Shown one piece after another: positions 24,522-33,038 of a stretch of 64,000 nucleotides of DNA. The DNA is from Paracidovorax sp031843945 (GTDB lineage Bacteria; Pseudomonadota; Gammaproteobacteria; Burkholderiales; Burkholderiaceae_C). The stretch is taken from NCBI RefSeq assembly GCF_031843945.1, contig NZ_JAVTJJ010000013.1:1-64000 (forward strand). Reading direction: 5' to 3'. The notes beneath the pieces are model-generated. The model did not search any database. It worked only from the letters and a program-made list of their open reading frames with translations, and had not been told where the DNA came from. A program made the translations under genes and the position numbers. Each line of letters begins with the position of its first letter. Positions within the stretch are counted from its first letter, which is position 1.

Positions 24522-25454
24522 TCAGCAGCAGCCTGCCACTGCTGGCGGCTTCAGGCGCATGTAGCGGCCGCTCAGCGGATCGCGGTCGAGTCCGAGCAGA
24601 CGGATCGCGTTTTTTTTCAAGATGAGCGGGCGCACTTCCGGCCGGATGTCGAGCGCGTCGAAGTCCTTTAGCCAGCGGTCGGGCGTGATCACCGGGTAGT
24701 CCGAGCCGAACAGCACCTTGTGCTTGAGCAGCGTGTTCGCGTAATGCACCAGCTGCGGCGGAAAGTAGCGCGGCGACCAGCCCGACAGGTCGATGTAGAC
24801 GTTGGGCTTGTGCGTGGCCACGGCCAGCGCGTTGTCTTGCCATGGAAAAGAGGGGTGGGCGATGACGATGGGCATCGCCGGAAAGTCCACTGCGACATCG
24901 TCCAGGAACATGGGATCGGAATACTTCAGCCGTATGCCACCGCCACCGGGCAAGCCCGCACCCACACCGGTCTGGCCGCTGTGGAAGATGGCGGGAAGGC
25001 CCGCATCGGCGATGGCTTCGTACACCGTGTAGGCTGCACGGTCGTTGGGGTAGAAGCCCTGTGCCGATGGGTGAAACTTGAATCCGCGCACTCCGTAGTC
25101 GGCCACCAGCCGGCGCACCTCGCGCGCGCCCATCTTGCCGCGCATCGGGTCCACACTGGCAAAGGCGATCAACGCATCTGGGTGCCGCGCTGCGTCTTCG
25201 GCCACTTCTTCGTTGGTAATGCGCACCTGCCCGGTCTCGCGTTCGGTATCGACCGGAAAGATCACCGCGAGCATGCCGCGTTCACGGTAATACGCTGCCG
25301 TCTCATCGACCGTCGGCCGCGGCATGGGTTGCTTGAAATAAGCATCCATGGCGGCATCAATGGCGATGGACACCTCATCGGGCGGGTTGCGTAGCGAACG
25401 CGTTGCATGCGTGTGCATGTCGATCGCGACAATGCCATCGAGAAAGTCCGTCAT
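24522..25454 (-). CDS. Amidohydrolase family protein, CouO-like beta-ketoacyl-CoA hydrolase candidate
   Basis: A 310-residue metal-dependent hydrolase (Amidohydro_2 type). Metal ligands are visible in VAIDMHTHA near the N-terminus, the His in FHSGQTG, IAHPSFPWQDN, and the Asp in LFGSDYPVITPDRW. In Rhodococcus jostii the amidohydrolase-superfamily enzyme CouO cleaves the beta-keto intermediate of p-coumarate to the hydroxybenzoate. This gene is in an operon with an acyl-CoA synthetase and a crotonase, so the same role is a good hypothesis. The start overlaps the synthetase stop by 4 bases. The C-terminus RLKPPAVAGCC is unusual in ending with two Cys. Confidence 0.78.
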   Translation of the reverse strand: MTDFLDGIVAIDMHTHATRSLRNPPDEVSIAIDAAMDAYFKQPMPRPTVDETAAYYRERGMLAVIFPVDTERETGQVRITNEEVAEDAARHPDALIAFASVDPMRGKMGAREVRRLVADYGVRGFKFHPSAQGFYPNDRAAYTVYEAIADAGLPAIFHSGQTGVGAGLPGGGGIRLKYSDPMFLDDVAVDFPAMPIVIAHPSFPWQDNALAVATHKPNVYIDLSGWSPRYFPPQLVHYANTLLKHKVLFGSDYPVITPDRWLKDFDALDIRPEVRPLILKKNAIRLLGLDRDPLSGRYMRLKPPAVAGCC

Positions 25455-27592
25455 TGCACGACCACCAACGCGTCCAGCGCCATCACGCCCTGTCCGGCCC
25501 CATATGCCATCAGAGGGTTGATATCGATCTCGGTGATGTCAGGGCGCGCCATCATCAGCGCACCCACTGTCGCCACAGCCTGCGCCACGGCGTCCAGGTC
25601 CACCGGGGGCGCACCACGGAAGCCCTGCAGCAGGCGCGCGCCCTTGAGCGCACGCAGTCGCGCCACGATGGCCGGCAGCGGCAGGTCGGCCGACATCAGC
25701 TGCACATCGCCCAGCGCCTCGACCCAGATGCCGCCCAGGCCTACCATCAGCAGCGGGCCCCATTGCGGATCACGCACGGCGCCGATCACCAGTTCCACCC
25801 CGCGCTCGCCCATGGCTTCGACCAGCACGCCATCAAGCGTCAGGCTCGCGTCATGGCGGCGAATGTTGTCATGCAACTGCTGCCAACCCTGGCGCAGCTG
25901 TGCCTCGTCCTTGATGCCTAGCAGCACGCCGCCCGCTTCGGTCTTGTGGGCCAGCTTGGCCGCCTGGGCCTTCAGCACGACGGGGTAGCCAATGCGCCCT
26001 GCCACCGTGAGCGCCTGATCCAGCGAGGTCGCCAGACCTCCAGCGGGAGTCGCCAGGCCTACCGTGCGCAGCAGTTGCTTGCCCCGCCATTCAGGCAACG
26101 TACCGGACGGCAGTTGCGCAAGGCCTGCGATGGCAGCTTGCTGGGCCGCATCCGACGCCGCCTTCGTACTCCAGTCCGCACGCAGGCGGCCGTGGCGAGC
26201 AAAGCGGGCCAATGCGCGCAGCGCACGCTCGGGTGATCGCATCAGCACGGTGCCGCTGCGCGCGGCACGCTCCATCATCGCTGAGGGCAGAGGCACGTCT
26301 TCGTTCTGCATCACAAAGATGGCGGGCTTGCTGCGGCCCTGCATGCCCTCCAGATGCGATTCGAGCCACACTGGGGCGATCGCGGGCGATGGCATCGGCA
26401 GAGACACCAACAGGCTGCCGATGGCGTCGTCGTCCTGGTGTGCCATGACACCGCGGGCGATCAGATCAGGCCGAGGGCCGACCAGCGTGCCCAGGTCGAG
26501 CGGGTTGCGCGGTGGCGTGTACACCGGCAGATGTTCGCGCAGGGCTTCGACTTGCGCGCTGGACATGGGAGGCATCTCCAATTCAAGGGGTTCCAGGTAG
26601 TCCAGCGCGATGCCGCACAGGGCGCCTGACGCCGTGATGAGCCCCAGCCCGCCGACAGGCGCTTGCGGAAAGCGCAACAGCAGCTGGCCCAGGTCGATGA
26701 GTTCTTCCAGGCTGTCCACCACCAGCACGCCTGCGCGTTCGAGCGCCAGACGCATGGCGGCGTGGTTGCCAGCCAGCGCGCCAGTGTGCGAACTGGACGC
26801 GGCCTGCGCCAATTCGCTGCGGCCGGGGTGCAGCATAACGACACGCTTGCCGGCGGACTGCATGTCCGCAAGCGCCTCCAATACATCGGGCACAGCGCGA
26901 ATTTGCTCGGCGTAGATCACCGCCGTCGCCGTGGCCGGGTCGTTCACGAAAAACTGGAGGATCTCCGCCAGACCCAGCTGGGCCTCGTTGCCCGTGGCCA
27001 ACACGTAAGACACCGGCACACCGCGCGCCTGCAACGAGGCGGAGACATGAATACCGATGCCGCCGCTTTGCGCCACCACGGCGATCGCGGGGCCATCTTC
27101 CGGGCGAAGGCGGGGCGGCAGCACCAGCTCGACCATGGCGACGTGAAATGAATCGACGTTGTTGAAGAAGCCAATGGTGTTGGGCCCCAGCAGCCGCATG
27201 CCACCCGCGCGGGCCACCTCGGCGATCTCTTGCTGCCGCGCACGCCCCTCGTCACCCATCTCGGCGAAGCCGGAAGCAAAGCACACCGCAGCGCGCACGC
27301 CGCGTGCGATGCAGGCCTTCACGGTGTCCAAAACCGCATCCGAGGGGACCAGCAGGATGGCCAGGTCGATGCCCGTCGGCAGCTCGGCCACATTGGTCAA
27401 CAGCGTACGCCCGCCGACCTGACCGCCACTGCGTCCGACCAGATGCATGTCGCCGTCATAGCCCGCATCGAGCACGTTGCGCAGCACCACCAGGCCAGCG
27501 GAGCCAGGCTTGGTAGACAGGCCGACAATGGCCACCGAACGCGGAGCCAACAAAGGCCGCAAGTCGCTCGTCATGAGTTGCACGTCCATCAC
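25451..27592 (-). CDS. NDP-forming acyl-CoA synthetase, probable feruloyl/hydroxycinnamoyl-CoA synthetase
   Basis: Activates a carboxylic acid to its CoA thioester. The 713-residue protein joins the CoA-binding alpha part (SVAIVGLSTKPGSAGLVVLRN, GPNTIGFFNN, succinyl-CoA-synthetase-like flavodoxin domain with SSHTGALAG) to an ATP-grasp beta part (GYPVVLKAQAAKLAHKTEAG; near the end ITEIDINPLMAYG). Ferulate is activated by an enzyme of this superfamily (FerA) in Sphingobium SYK-6, where it is also paired with a crotonase and a MarR regulator. The gene overlaps the crotonase upstream and the amidohydrolase downstream by 4 bases each. Either of two adjacent ATGs can start it. Confidence 0.85.
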   Translation of the reverse strand: MMDVQLMTSDLRPLLAPRSVAIVGLSTKPGSAGLVVLRNVLDAGYDGDMHLVGRSGGQVGGRTLLTNVAELPTGIDLAILLVPSDAVLDTVKACIARGVRAAVCFASGFAEMGDEGRARQQEIAEVARAGGMRLLGPNTIGFFNNVDSFHVAMVELVLPPRLRPEDGPAIAVVAQSGGIGIHVSASLQARGVPVSYVLATGNEAQLGLAEILQFFVNDPATATAVIYAEQIRAVPDVLEALADMQSAGKRVVMLHPGRSELAQAASSSHTGALAGNHAAMRLALERAGVLVVDSLEELIDLGQLLLRFPQAPVGGLGLITASGALCGIALDYLEPLELEMPPMSSAQVEALREHLPVYTPPRNPLDLGTLVGPRPDLIARGVMAHQDDDAIGSLLVSLPMPSPAIAPVWLESHLEGMQGRSKPAIFVMQNEDVPLPSAMMERAARSGTVLMRSPERALRALARFARHGRLRADWSTKAASDAAQQAAIAGLAQLPSGTLPEWRGKQLLRTVGLATPAGGLATSLDQALTVAGRIGYPVVLKAQAAKLAHKTEAGGVLLGIKDEAQLRQGWQQLHDNIRRHDASLTLDGVLVEAMGERGVELVIGAVRDPQWGPLLMVGLGGIWVEALGDVQLMSADLPLPAIVARLRALKGARLLQGFRGAPPVDLDAVAQAVATVGALMMARPDITEIDINPLMAYGAGQGVMALDALVVVQ

Positions 27593-28401
27593 TGGCCTCC
27601 GGGGGTCGTTTGCGAAGCGGGCACAACCTTGCCCGCGCGCTTTTCTAGAAAGGCCCGCATACGGGCCTTGGCTTCAGCATCCGATTGCGTTACTGTCGCC
27701 ATGAGGCCTTCGGTGAGCAAGCCGTGGGACATGGGCTGCTCGGCGATGAGCGGCAGCGCCTGGATGATGGCGAAATTGGACAGCGGTGCATTGCTGGCAA
27801 TGCGCTTGGCCAGCTCCATGCCCTTGCGGCGCCCCTCTCCCGCCGGCACAACGTGGTGGGCCAGGCCGATCTGCAGGCCCTCGTCTGCGGTGTACACATG
27901 ACCGGTGAGCATCATCTCGGCCACGCGCGAGGCGCCGATCAGCTTGGAAACGCGCACCGAGCCGCCGCCGCCCAGAAAAATTCCGCGCTGGCCTTCAGGC
28001 AAGCCGAAGTACGCACCCTGCTCCGCAACACGCACATGTGCGACCGAGGCCAGCTCCAGCCCGCCCCCGATGACCGCGCCGTGCATGACACATACCACCG
28101 GGCAGCGCCCGAACTGGATGCGCTCGAACGCCTCATACCAGACACGTGAATGCATGAGGCCTTCGGCCGGCGAGGTCTCTGACAGCTCGCTGAGATCCAG
28201 CCCTGCACAGAAGTGGTCGCCCTCTCCATCGAGCACCACGGCGCCCACGGACGCGGGCAGGGTTTCGATCGCATGGCGCAGTTCAGCGATCACCGACAGG
28301 CTGAGGGCGTTGCGTTTGTGCGGGCGATTCAGGGTCACGCACGCAACGGTGTCGTGAATCTTCACGCTGACTTGGGAGGATGCGGGTGAATCAGGGGGCA
28401 T
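27589..28401 (-). CDS. Crotonase-family enoyl-CoA hydratase (second copy)
   Basis: First gene of the minus-strand catabolic operon: a 270-residue crotonase very similar to the copy at 18871-19686. Shared blocks are NRPHKRNALSL, GDHFCAGLDLSELSE, MHGAVIGGGLELASVAHVRV and YFGLPEGQRGIFLGGGGSVR. I chose ATG 28401 because it gives the same length as the paralogue; an ATG at 28443 would add 14 residues. Neither start has a clear ribosome site. It is expected to hydrate the CoA ester made by the synthetase, whose start it overlaps by 4 bases. Operator site 3 lies 52 bases upstream. Confidence 0.86.
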   Translation of the reverse strand: MPPDSPASSQVSVKIHDTVACVTLNRPHKRNALSLSVIAELRHAIETLPASVGAVVLDGEGDHFCAGLDLSELSETSPAEGLMHSRVWYEAFERIQFGRCPVVCVMHGAVIGGGLELASVAHVRVAEQGAYFGLPEGQRGIFLGGGGSVRVSKLIGASRVAEMMLTGHVYTADEGLQIGLAHHVVPAGEGRRKGMELAKRIASNAPLSNFAIIQALPLIAEQPMSHGLLTEGLMATVTQSDAEAKARMRAFLEKRAGKVVPASQTTPGGQ

Positions 28402-28453
28402 GGCGTTGGACACGGTTGGTTCGGGAATACATCCATAGATCATTTAACAAATG

Positions 28454-28468
28454 ATTAGCTTGGATAAC
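28454..28468. promoter_or_regulatory. MarR-type operator candidate, site 3 (crotonase-synthetase operon)
   Basis: ATTAGCTTGGATAAC, of the TTA-N7-TAA form, lies 52 bases upstream of the ATG at 28401 and 10 bases upstream of an alternative ATG at 28443. A possible -10 hexamer TACGAT for the minus strand lies just upstream of it. This supports repression of the five-gene operon. Confidence 0.58.
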
Positions 28469-28576
28469 GGTTTTATCGTAGCCGAACGCCTCCATGCATC
28501 ACTTGGTGCAAACCCTAGATCCAAGCGCCTTGCCGTGGCCGATGGCATGGCTTGAAGACCCCTCAACGCGTCGCGA

Positions 28577-30403
28577 TCAGTCGGTGCGCTCGAGCCGGTA
28601 GGCAATCTGTGCACGGCTCAGGCCCAGCATGCGAGCGGCGGCAGAGAGGTTGCCCCCGCTTGCCTGCACAGCCTCGTTCAGCAGCCGTGCCTCCAGCCGG
28701 GCAAGGTCCAGCACCGGCGCGTCAAGCGTGGCGCACAGGTGTCCCAGCAGGTTGTCGACGCCGGCCGCACCATCGCCACGCGGCGTCACCAGGTCGCCTT
28801 TGGCAGACAGTGCTAGTACCGGCAAGGCGCCTCTGGCTTCACCGCGAAACATGTGGTGCACGTCGATCGCGCAGCCGTCCTCCGCGCTAATGACACCCCG
28901 CTCAATGAGGTTGAGCAACTCGCGAATGTTGCCAGGCCAGTCGTAATGCAGCAGCGCACGCACAGCCTGCGCGCTGAAGCCCGCCACCCGCCTGCCGTGC
29001 CGGCGTGCTTCTCGGTGCAGGAAATGGTTCATCAGCAAAGGAATGTCTTCGCGGCGCTCGCGCAGCGGCGGCAGATGGATGGGAAACACGTTGAGCCGGT
29101 AGAACAGATCGGCCCGAAAGCGGCCGGCCTGTACTTCCGCCTGCAGGTTCACATTCGTAGCCGCCACCAGCCGCACATCCACGCGCAACAGCCGCGTTCC
29201 TCCCACCCGCTCGATCTCACCTTCTTGCAGTACGCGAAGGAGTTTGGCCTGGGCTACCATGCTCAGCGTTCCGATCTCGTCCAGGAACAGCGTGCCGCCA
29301 TCGGCACGCTCGAAGCGGCCCGGCCGCGCGGCGGTAGCGCCCGTAAAGGCACCCTTGTCCACGCCGAACAGTTCGGATTCCCACAGCGTCTCCGGAATGG
29401 CCGCGCAATTGACGGCGATGAAGGGCTGCTGCGCACGTGGACTGACCAGATGCAGTCGCCGCGCGAACGCCTCCTTGCCCACGCCAGACTCGCCGGTGAA
29501 CAGCACCGTGGCCTGGGTTCGGGCCACGCGGTCGAGCATGTGGCAGGCAGAAACGAAAGCGGGCGACGCTCCAACCACAGCGTGGCGTTCTGCGTTGGCC
29601 AGGGTGGCGTCCTGCGTCTGCACCTGTGCTGCCGCCACCGTGGTACGCGCTGGCTGCGGATGCTGTATCTCGGCAATCGGCCGCACCAGTGAGCGGAAAT
29701 CCTGCGCCTCCAGATAGCGCAGGTCTTCGCTGATATCACCCCATGCGGCCGCATGCCGCCCCACAACCCGGCACACCGGGGCGCCGGTGGCGCGGCATTC
29801 AATTTCTCGAAAGATGACCTGCTGGCCGAACAGCGTGGTGACGTAGCCCGTGGCATAGCCAATCTGCTGCCAGCAGGCCACCTCCGAGCCAATGCCGTAG
29901 GCACCGATGTGTTCATCGTCTTCGGTTGAATGCTCCCAGATGAACTCGCCGTCGTACACACCCCGGTCCATGTCGAACGAGAAAGTCACCGGCGTGACCT
30001 TCACCATGCCCTCCAGCGCGTGCAGCCGGGCGCCGGCCATGAACACGGCTGCGGCGTCGCCGTCGGGCCAGCGTTCGCGAACCAGTTGGGCGTCGCGGGC
30101 ACCGCTCACATAGCCAGCCCGCGTCAGCAGGCCACGCGCGCTCGCCTGCCCCAACGTGTCTATGAGTTCGCGGCGCATATGCCCCATGGCAGAGCTGTGG
30201 ATGAGCACCATGCGCTGATCGTTAAGCCAGATACGCCCGTCGCCGGGCGAGAAGAAAAGCGACTCGGTCAGGTCGGCCAAGGTCGGCGCCGCTTCGCTGC
30301 CGGACCAACTGAAATGACCGCTGTCTCCGCGCCGCAATACAGCTCCCGATTGGCGAGCCATCTCGGCCAGCGAGATGCGCTCTCGTGCTCCAGGTGTTTT
30401 CAT
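28577..30403 (-). CDS. Sigma-54-dependent activator with XylR-N and V4R sensor domains
   Basis: Enhancer-binding protein of 608 residues, in the XylR/DmpR family. The order is: N-terminal XylR-type region (DLTESLFFSPGDGRIWLNDQ), V4R small-molecule domain to about residue 225 (GIGSEVACWQQIGYATGYVT, CRATGAPVCRVVGRH), an AAA+ module with Walker A GESGVGKEAF and the sigma-54 contact GAFTGA, LFLDEIGTLS as Walker B, and a Fis-type HTH at the end (GNLSAAARMLGLSRAQIAYR). Such proteins sense phenolics directly. It lies divergent from the vdh operon, which carries a matching sigma-54 promoter candidate, so that operon is the likely target. Confidence 0.92.
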   Translation of the reverse strand: MKTPGARERISLAEMARQSGAVLRRGDSGHFSWSGSEAAPTLADLTESLFFSPGDGRIWLNDQRMVLIHSSAMGHMRRELIDTLGQASARGLLTRAGYVSGARDAQLVRERWPDGDAAAVFMAGARLHALEGMVKVTPVTFSFDMDRGVYDGEFIWEHSTEDDEHIGAYGIGSEVACWQQIGYATGYVTTLFGQQVIFREIECRATGAPVCRVVGRHAAAWGDISEDLRYLEAQDFRSLVRPIAEIQHPQPARTTVAAAQVQTQDATLANAERHAVVGASPAFVSACHMLDRVARTQATVLFTGESGVGKEAFARRLHLVSPRAQQPFIAVNCAAIPETLWESELFGVDKGAFTGATAARPGRFERADGGTLFLDEIGTLSMVAQAKLLRVLQEGEIERVGGTRLLRVDVRLVAATNVNLQAEVQAGRFRADLFYRLNVFPIHLPPLRERREDIPLLMNHFLHREARRHGRRVAGFSAQAVRALLHYDWPGNIRELLNLIERGVISAEDGCAIDVHHMFRGEARGALPVLALSAKGDLVTPRGDGAAGVDNLLGHLCATLDAPVLDLARLEARLLNEAVQASGGNLSAAARMLGLSRAQIAYRLERTD

Positions 30404-30525
30404 TTTTTCGTGAACTCCATCGCTTCAAGTCTGTGCCCAATTTGCTGATTTGCGCCATTGGCAGCCACCCCAACAGGCTGTGTGTTCCCAACTACATGTG
30501 CCACCAGGCACCCTCGGGAAAGTCC

Positions 30526-30556
30526 TGAGTTTCATGCTCGCGGCCCAATGAAATCA
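30526..30556. promoter_or_regulatory. Enhancer (UAS) candidate for the sigma-54 activator
   Basis: TGAGTTTCAT (30526-30535) and ATGAAATCA (30548-30556) form an inverted repeat with one base missing in the right arm and a 12-nt centre. It is 50-80 bases upstream of the -24 element at 30608, a usual place for an enhancer site of XylR-type proteins. Confidence 0.35.
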
Positions 30557-30607
30557 GGGCCTTACCGACTGCCCGCCGGCCCGTTGCTGCAGCGCAGCGG
30601 CACCAGC

Positions 30608-30623
30608 TGGCACGGGCACTGCA
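30608..30623 (+). promoter_or_regulatory. Sigma-54 promoter candidate for the vdh operon
   Basis: TGGCACG-GGCA-CTGCA differs from the -24/-12 consensus TGGCACG-N4-TTGCA at a single base. The invariant GG (30609-30610) and GC (30621-30622) have the required 10-bp spacing. It lies about 120 bases upstream of the aldehyde dehydrogenase start, in the spacer shared with the divergent sigma-54 activator gene. Confidence 0.65.
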
Positions 30624-30679
30624 ATGAAACCGTCGCTGTGATGGCTTACGTGCCAACCATGCCTAGCCATACGCATTTT

Positions 30680-30694
30680 GTTAGCCAGACTAAT
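30680..30694. promoter_or_regulatory. MarR-type operator candidate, site 4 (vdh operon)
   Basis: GTTAGCCAGACTAAT differs from site 1 at only two of 15 positions. It lies 47 bases upstream of the aldehyde dehydrogenase ATG and downstream of the sigma-54 promoter candidate, where a bound repressor would block the transcript (roadblock). Confidence 0.6.
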
Positions 30695-30741
30695 TTTAAT
30701 CAACGGTATCTATCAAAAGAGCCACCAAGGAGCACCTCCGC

Positions 30742-32208
30742 ATGGGACAGCCCGTTTCCTTTCTTGCGCCACAGACATGGCACCAGCACGTTTTTGCCGG
30801 AGGCTGGCTTGCAGCCCAGCACCACCTGAGCATCATCGAGCCGGCCACTGGAGCGGTGCTGGCCACCACGGGCCAAGCCGGCACGGACGACGTTGCGCAA
30901 GCTGCAACACTTGCGCGGCAAGCCCAGCCAGCGTGGGCTGCGCAGCCACCGCGAGACCGCGCCGCTGTCTTTCATCGCGTCGCCGGTCTGCTGCAGCAGC
31001 ACTTTGACGAGCTGTCACTGTGGGTCACCCGCGAAACAGGGGGTGCACTGTTCAAGGGCCAGCACGAAGTGCGCGAAGCCATCGCCTTTTGCCTGCAGGC
31101 AGCGGCCATGCCCATGCAGGCTCAGGGCCAGGTGCTGCCCAGCGTTCCCGGCCGGCTGAGCATGGCGCACCGCGTGCCGCACGGGGTGGTCGCGGTGATA
31201 TCGCCGTTCAACTTCCCGCTCATCCTGACGCTGCGGGTGGTTGCGCCTGCGCTGGCAACCGGTAACGCTGTCTTGATCAAGCCTGACCCACGCACACCCG
31301 TGAGTGGCGGCCACCTGATCGCGCAATTGTTTGAGGCCGCAGGGCTGCCGGCCGGAGTGCTGGGCGTGCTGCCTGGCGGTGCCGACGTGGGAGAGGCGCT
31401 GATCACCGCACCCGAGGTGGGCATGGTGTCATTCACCGGCTCGGCTGCCGCAGGCCGGCGTGTAGGCGAGCTGGCGGCACGGCATCTGAAGAAGGCATCG
31501 CTGGAGCTCGGCGGCACCAATTCGCTGGTGATTCTGGAAGACGCCGATCTTGATCTGGCAGCCAGCAACGCGGCGTGGGGCGCATGGTTGCACCAGGGCC
31601 AGATCTGCATGGCGTCAAACCGCGTGCTGGTGCACGAATCCATTGCCGAGGCCCTGACCGAGCGGCTGGTAGCCAAGGCCAACCACCTGCCAGTGGGCGA
31701 CGGGGCCACGGCTGCCGTCGCACTGGGCCCGCTCATCGATGAACGCCAGCGCGACCGGGTTCACCAGGCGGTCCAGGAAGCCGTTCAAGCGGGCGCGCAA
31801 TTGCTGGCCGGTGGCACTTACGACGGCCTCTTCTATCGCCCCACGGTGCTCACCGGCACCCGCATCGGCATGCGCGTGCATGACGAGGAAGTCTTCGGCC
31901 CGGTGCTGAACCTCAACACCTTCAGCAGCGACGACGAGGCGGCCGACCTGGCCAACGCCCACCGGGGCGGCCTCTCTGCCGCCGTCATCACCCGGTCGCT
32001 CAACCGCGGCATCGCACTGTCCCAACGCCTGCGCGCCGGCATGGTTCACGTGAACGACCAGACCGTCAACGACGACGCCACCAATCCCTTCGGAGGCCCC
32101 GGGGTGGCAGGAAACGGCAGCGTGCATGGCGGTCCCGCCGACTGGGAGGCTTTCACCACGTGGCGCTGGCTGACAGTGAAAGAAGCCCCGCCCGCCTACC
32201 CGTTCTGA
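30742..32208 (+). CDS. vdh: Aldehyde dehydrogenase, vanillin/benzaldehyde type
   Basis: Oxidises an aromatic aldehyde to its acid with NAD(P). The 488-residue protein has VVAVISPFNFPLILTLR, the nucleotide loop VSFTGSAAAGRRVGE, the general-base Glu in LELGGTNSLVIL and the catalytic Cys in QGQICMASNRV, as in the benzaldehyde/vanillin/salicylaldehyde dehydrogenase branch. AAGGAG lies 9 bases before the ATG. It opens a six-gene operon with coniferyl-alcohol dehydrogenase and envelope proteins. Vanillin or coniferyl aldehyde are the expected substrates; I cannot separate them from sequence. Confidence 0.85.
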   Translation: MGQPVSFLAPQTWHQHVFAGGWLAAQHHLSIIEPATGAVLATTGQAGTDDVAQAATLARQAQPAWAAQPPRDRAAVFHRVAGLLQQHFDELSLWVTRETGGALFKGQHEVREAIAFCLQAAAMPMQAQGQVLPSVPGRLSMAHRVPHGVVAVISPFNFPLILTLRVVAPALATGNAVLIKPDPRTPVSGGHLIAQLFEAAGLPAGVLGVLPGGADVGEALITAPEVGMVSFTGSAAAGRRVGELAARHLKKASLELGGTNSLVILEDADLDLAASNAAWGAWLHQGQICMASNRVLVHESIAEALTERLVAKANHLPVGDGATAAVALGPLIDERQRDRVHQAVQEAVQAGAQLLAGGTYDGLFYRPTVLTGTRIGMRVHDEEVFGPVLNLNTFSSDDEAADLANAHRGGLSAAVITRSLNRGIALSQRLRAGMVHVNDQTVNDDATNPFGGPGVAGNGSVHGGPADWEAFTTWRWLTVKEAPPAYPF

Positions 32209-32234
32209 ACAACATATTCCAAGGAGACAAACCC

Positions 32235-33002
32235 ATGAATCTGATCGGCAAAACCATCGTCATCACCGGCGCGTGTTCCGGCATTGGCGCAGAAACCGCA
32301 CGGCTGATGCGCCAGCGCGGCGCCCGGGTCATCGGCATGGATCGGAACGACCCGCAACTGACGCTGGACGGCTTCATCAAGGTGGACCTGTCAGAGGAAG
32401 CAGCCATCGACGCCGCCGTGCAGCAACTGCCCGACCGTATCGACGGGCTATGCAACGTGGCAGGCGTTCCGGGCACCGCGCCCGTGCATCTTCTGGCAAG
32501 GGTGAACTACCTGGGCCAGCGGCACCTGACTGAGCGTGTGGCCGAGCGCATGACCGCTGGCGGCAGCATCGTGCAGGTCTCTTCCATCCTGGGCTACTTC
32601 TACCGGGATCGCGCCGCACTGCACAAGGAACTGGCCGGGGTGATCGGTTTCGAGGGGGGGCTTGCGTGGCTAGCCAAGCAACCGGTAGCCCAGCACGGTT
32701 GCTATGAGTACTTCAAGGAAGCGCTGATCGTCTGGGTCCTGCAGCGCTCGCAAGGCCTGTTTCGCCAATACGGCGTGCGCATGAACTGTGTGGCACCAGG
32801 GCCGGTGTTCACACCCATCCTGGGCGACTTCGTCACGCAGCTGGGAGAGGAAAGAGTGCAGGCCGATGCCCAACGCATGAAGCGCCCTGCCTTCGCGGAC
32901 GAGGTGGCGCCGGCGCTCGCCTTCCTGTGCAGCGACGACGCACGGTGGATCAACGGCGTGAACCTCCCTGTGGACGGCGGCTTCGCGGCCACCTACCTCT
33001 GA
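32235..33002 (+). CDS. calA: SDR family alcohol dehydrogenase, coniferyl-alcohol dehydrogenase type
   Basis: A 255-residue short-chain dehydrogenase with the NAD motif TIVITGACSGIGAETARLMR, the truncated middle DGLCNVAGVPGTAP, Ser in IVQVSSILGYFY and the catalytic pair in CYEYFKEAL (YxxxK). The order of these segments and the short length resemble CalA of Pseudomonas sp. HR199, which oxidises coniferyl alcohol to coniferyl aldehyde with NAD. AAGGAG is 9 bases before ATG 32235, 27 bases after the vdh stop. An aldehyde dehydrogenase next door fits the two-step conversion to ferulate. Confidence 0.78.
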   Translation: MNLIGKTIVITGACSGIGAETARLMRQRGARVIGMDRNDPQLTLDGFIKVDLSEEAAIDAAVQQLPDRIDGLCNVAGVPGTAPVHLLARVNYLGQRHLTERVAERMTAGGSIVQVSSILGYFYRDRAALHKELAGVIGFEGGLAWLAKQPVAQHGCYEYFKEALIVWVLQRSQGLFRQYGVRMNCVAPGPVFTPILGDFVTQLGEERVQADAQRMKRPAFADEVAPALAFLCSDDARWINGVNLPVDGGFAATYL

Positions 33003-33038
33003 CAGTTCAGCAAAAACCCACAACGAGGAGACAAAGAC

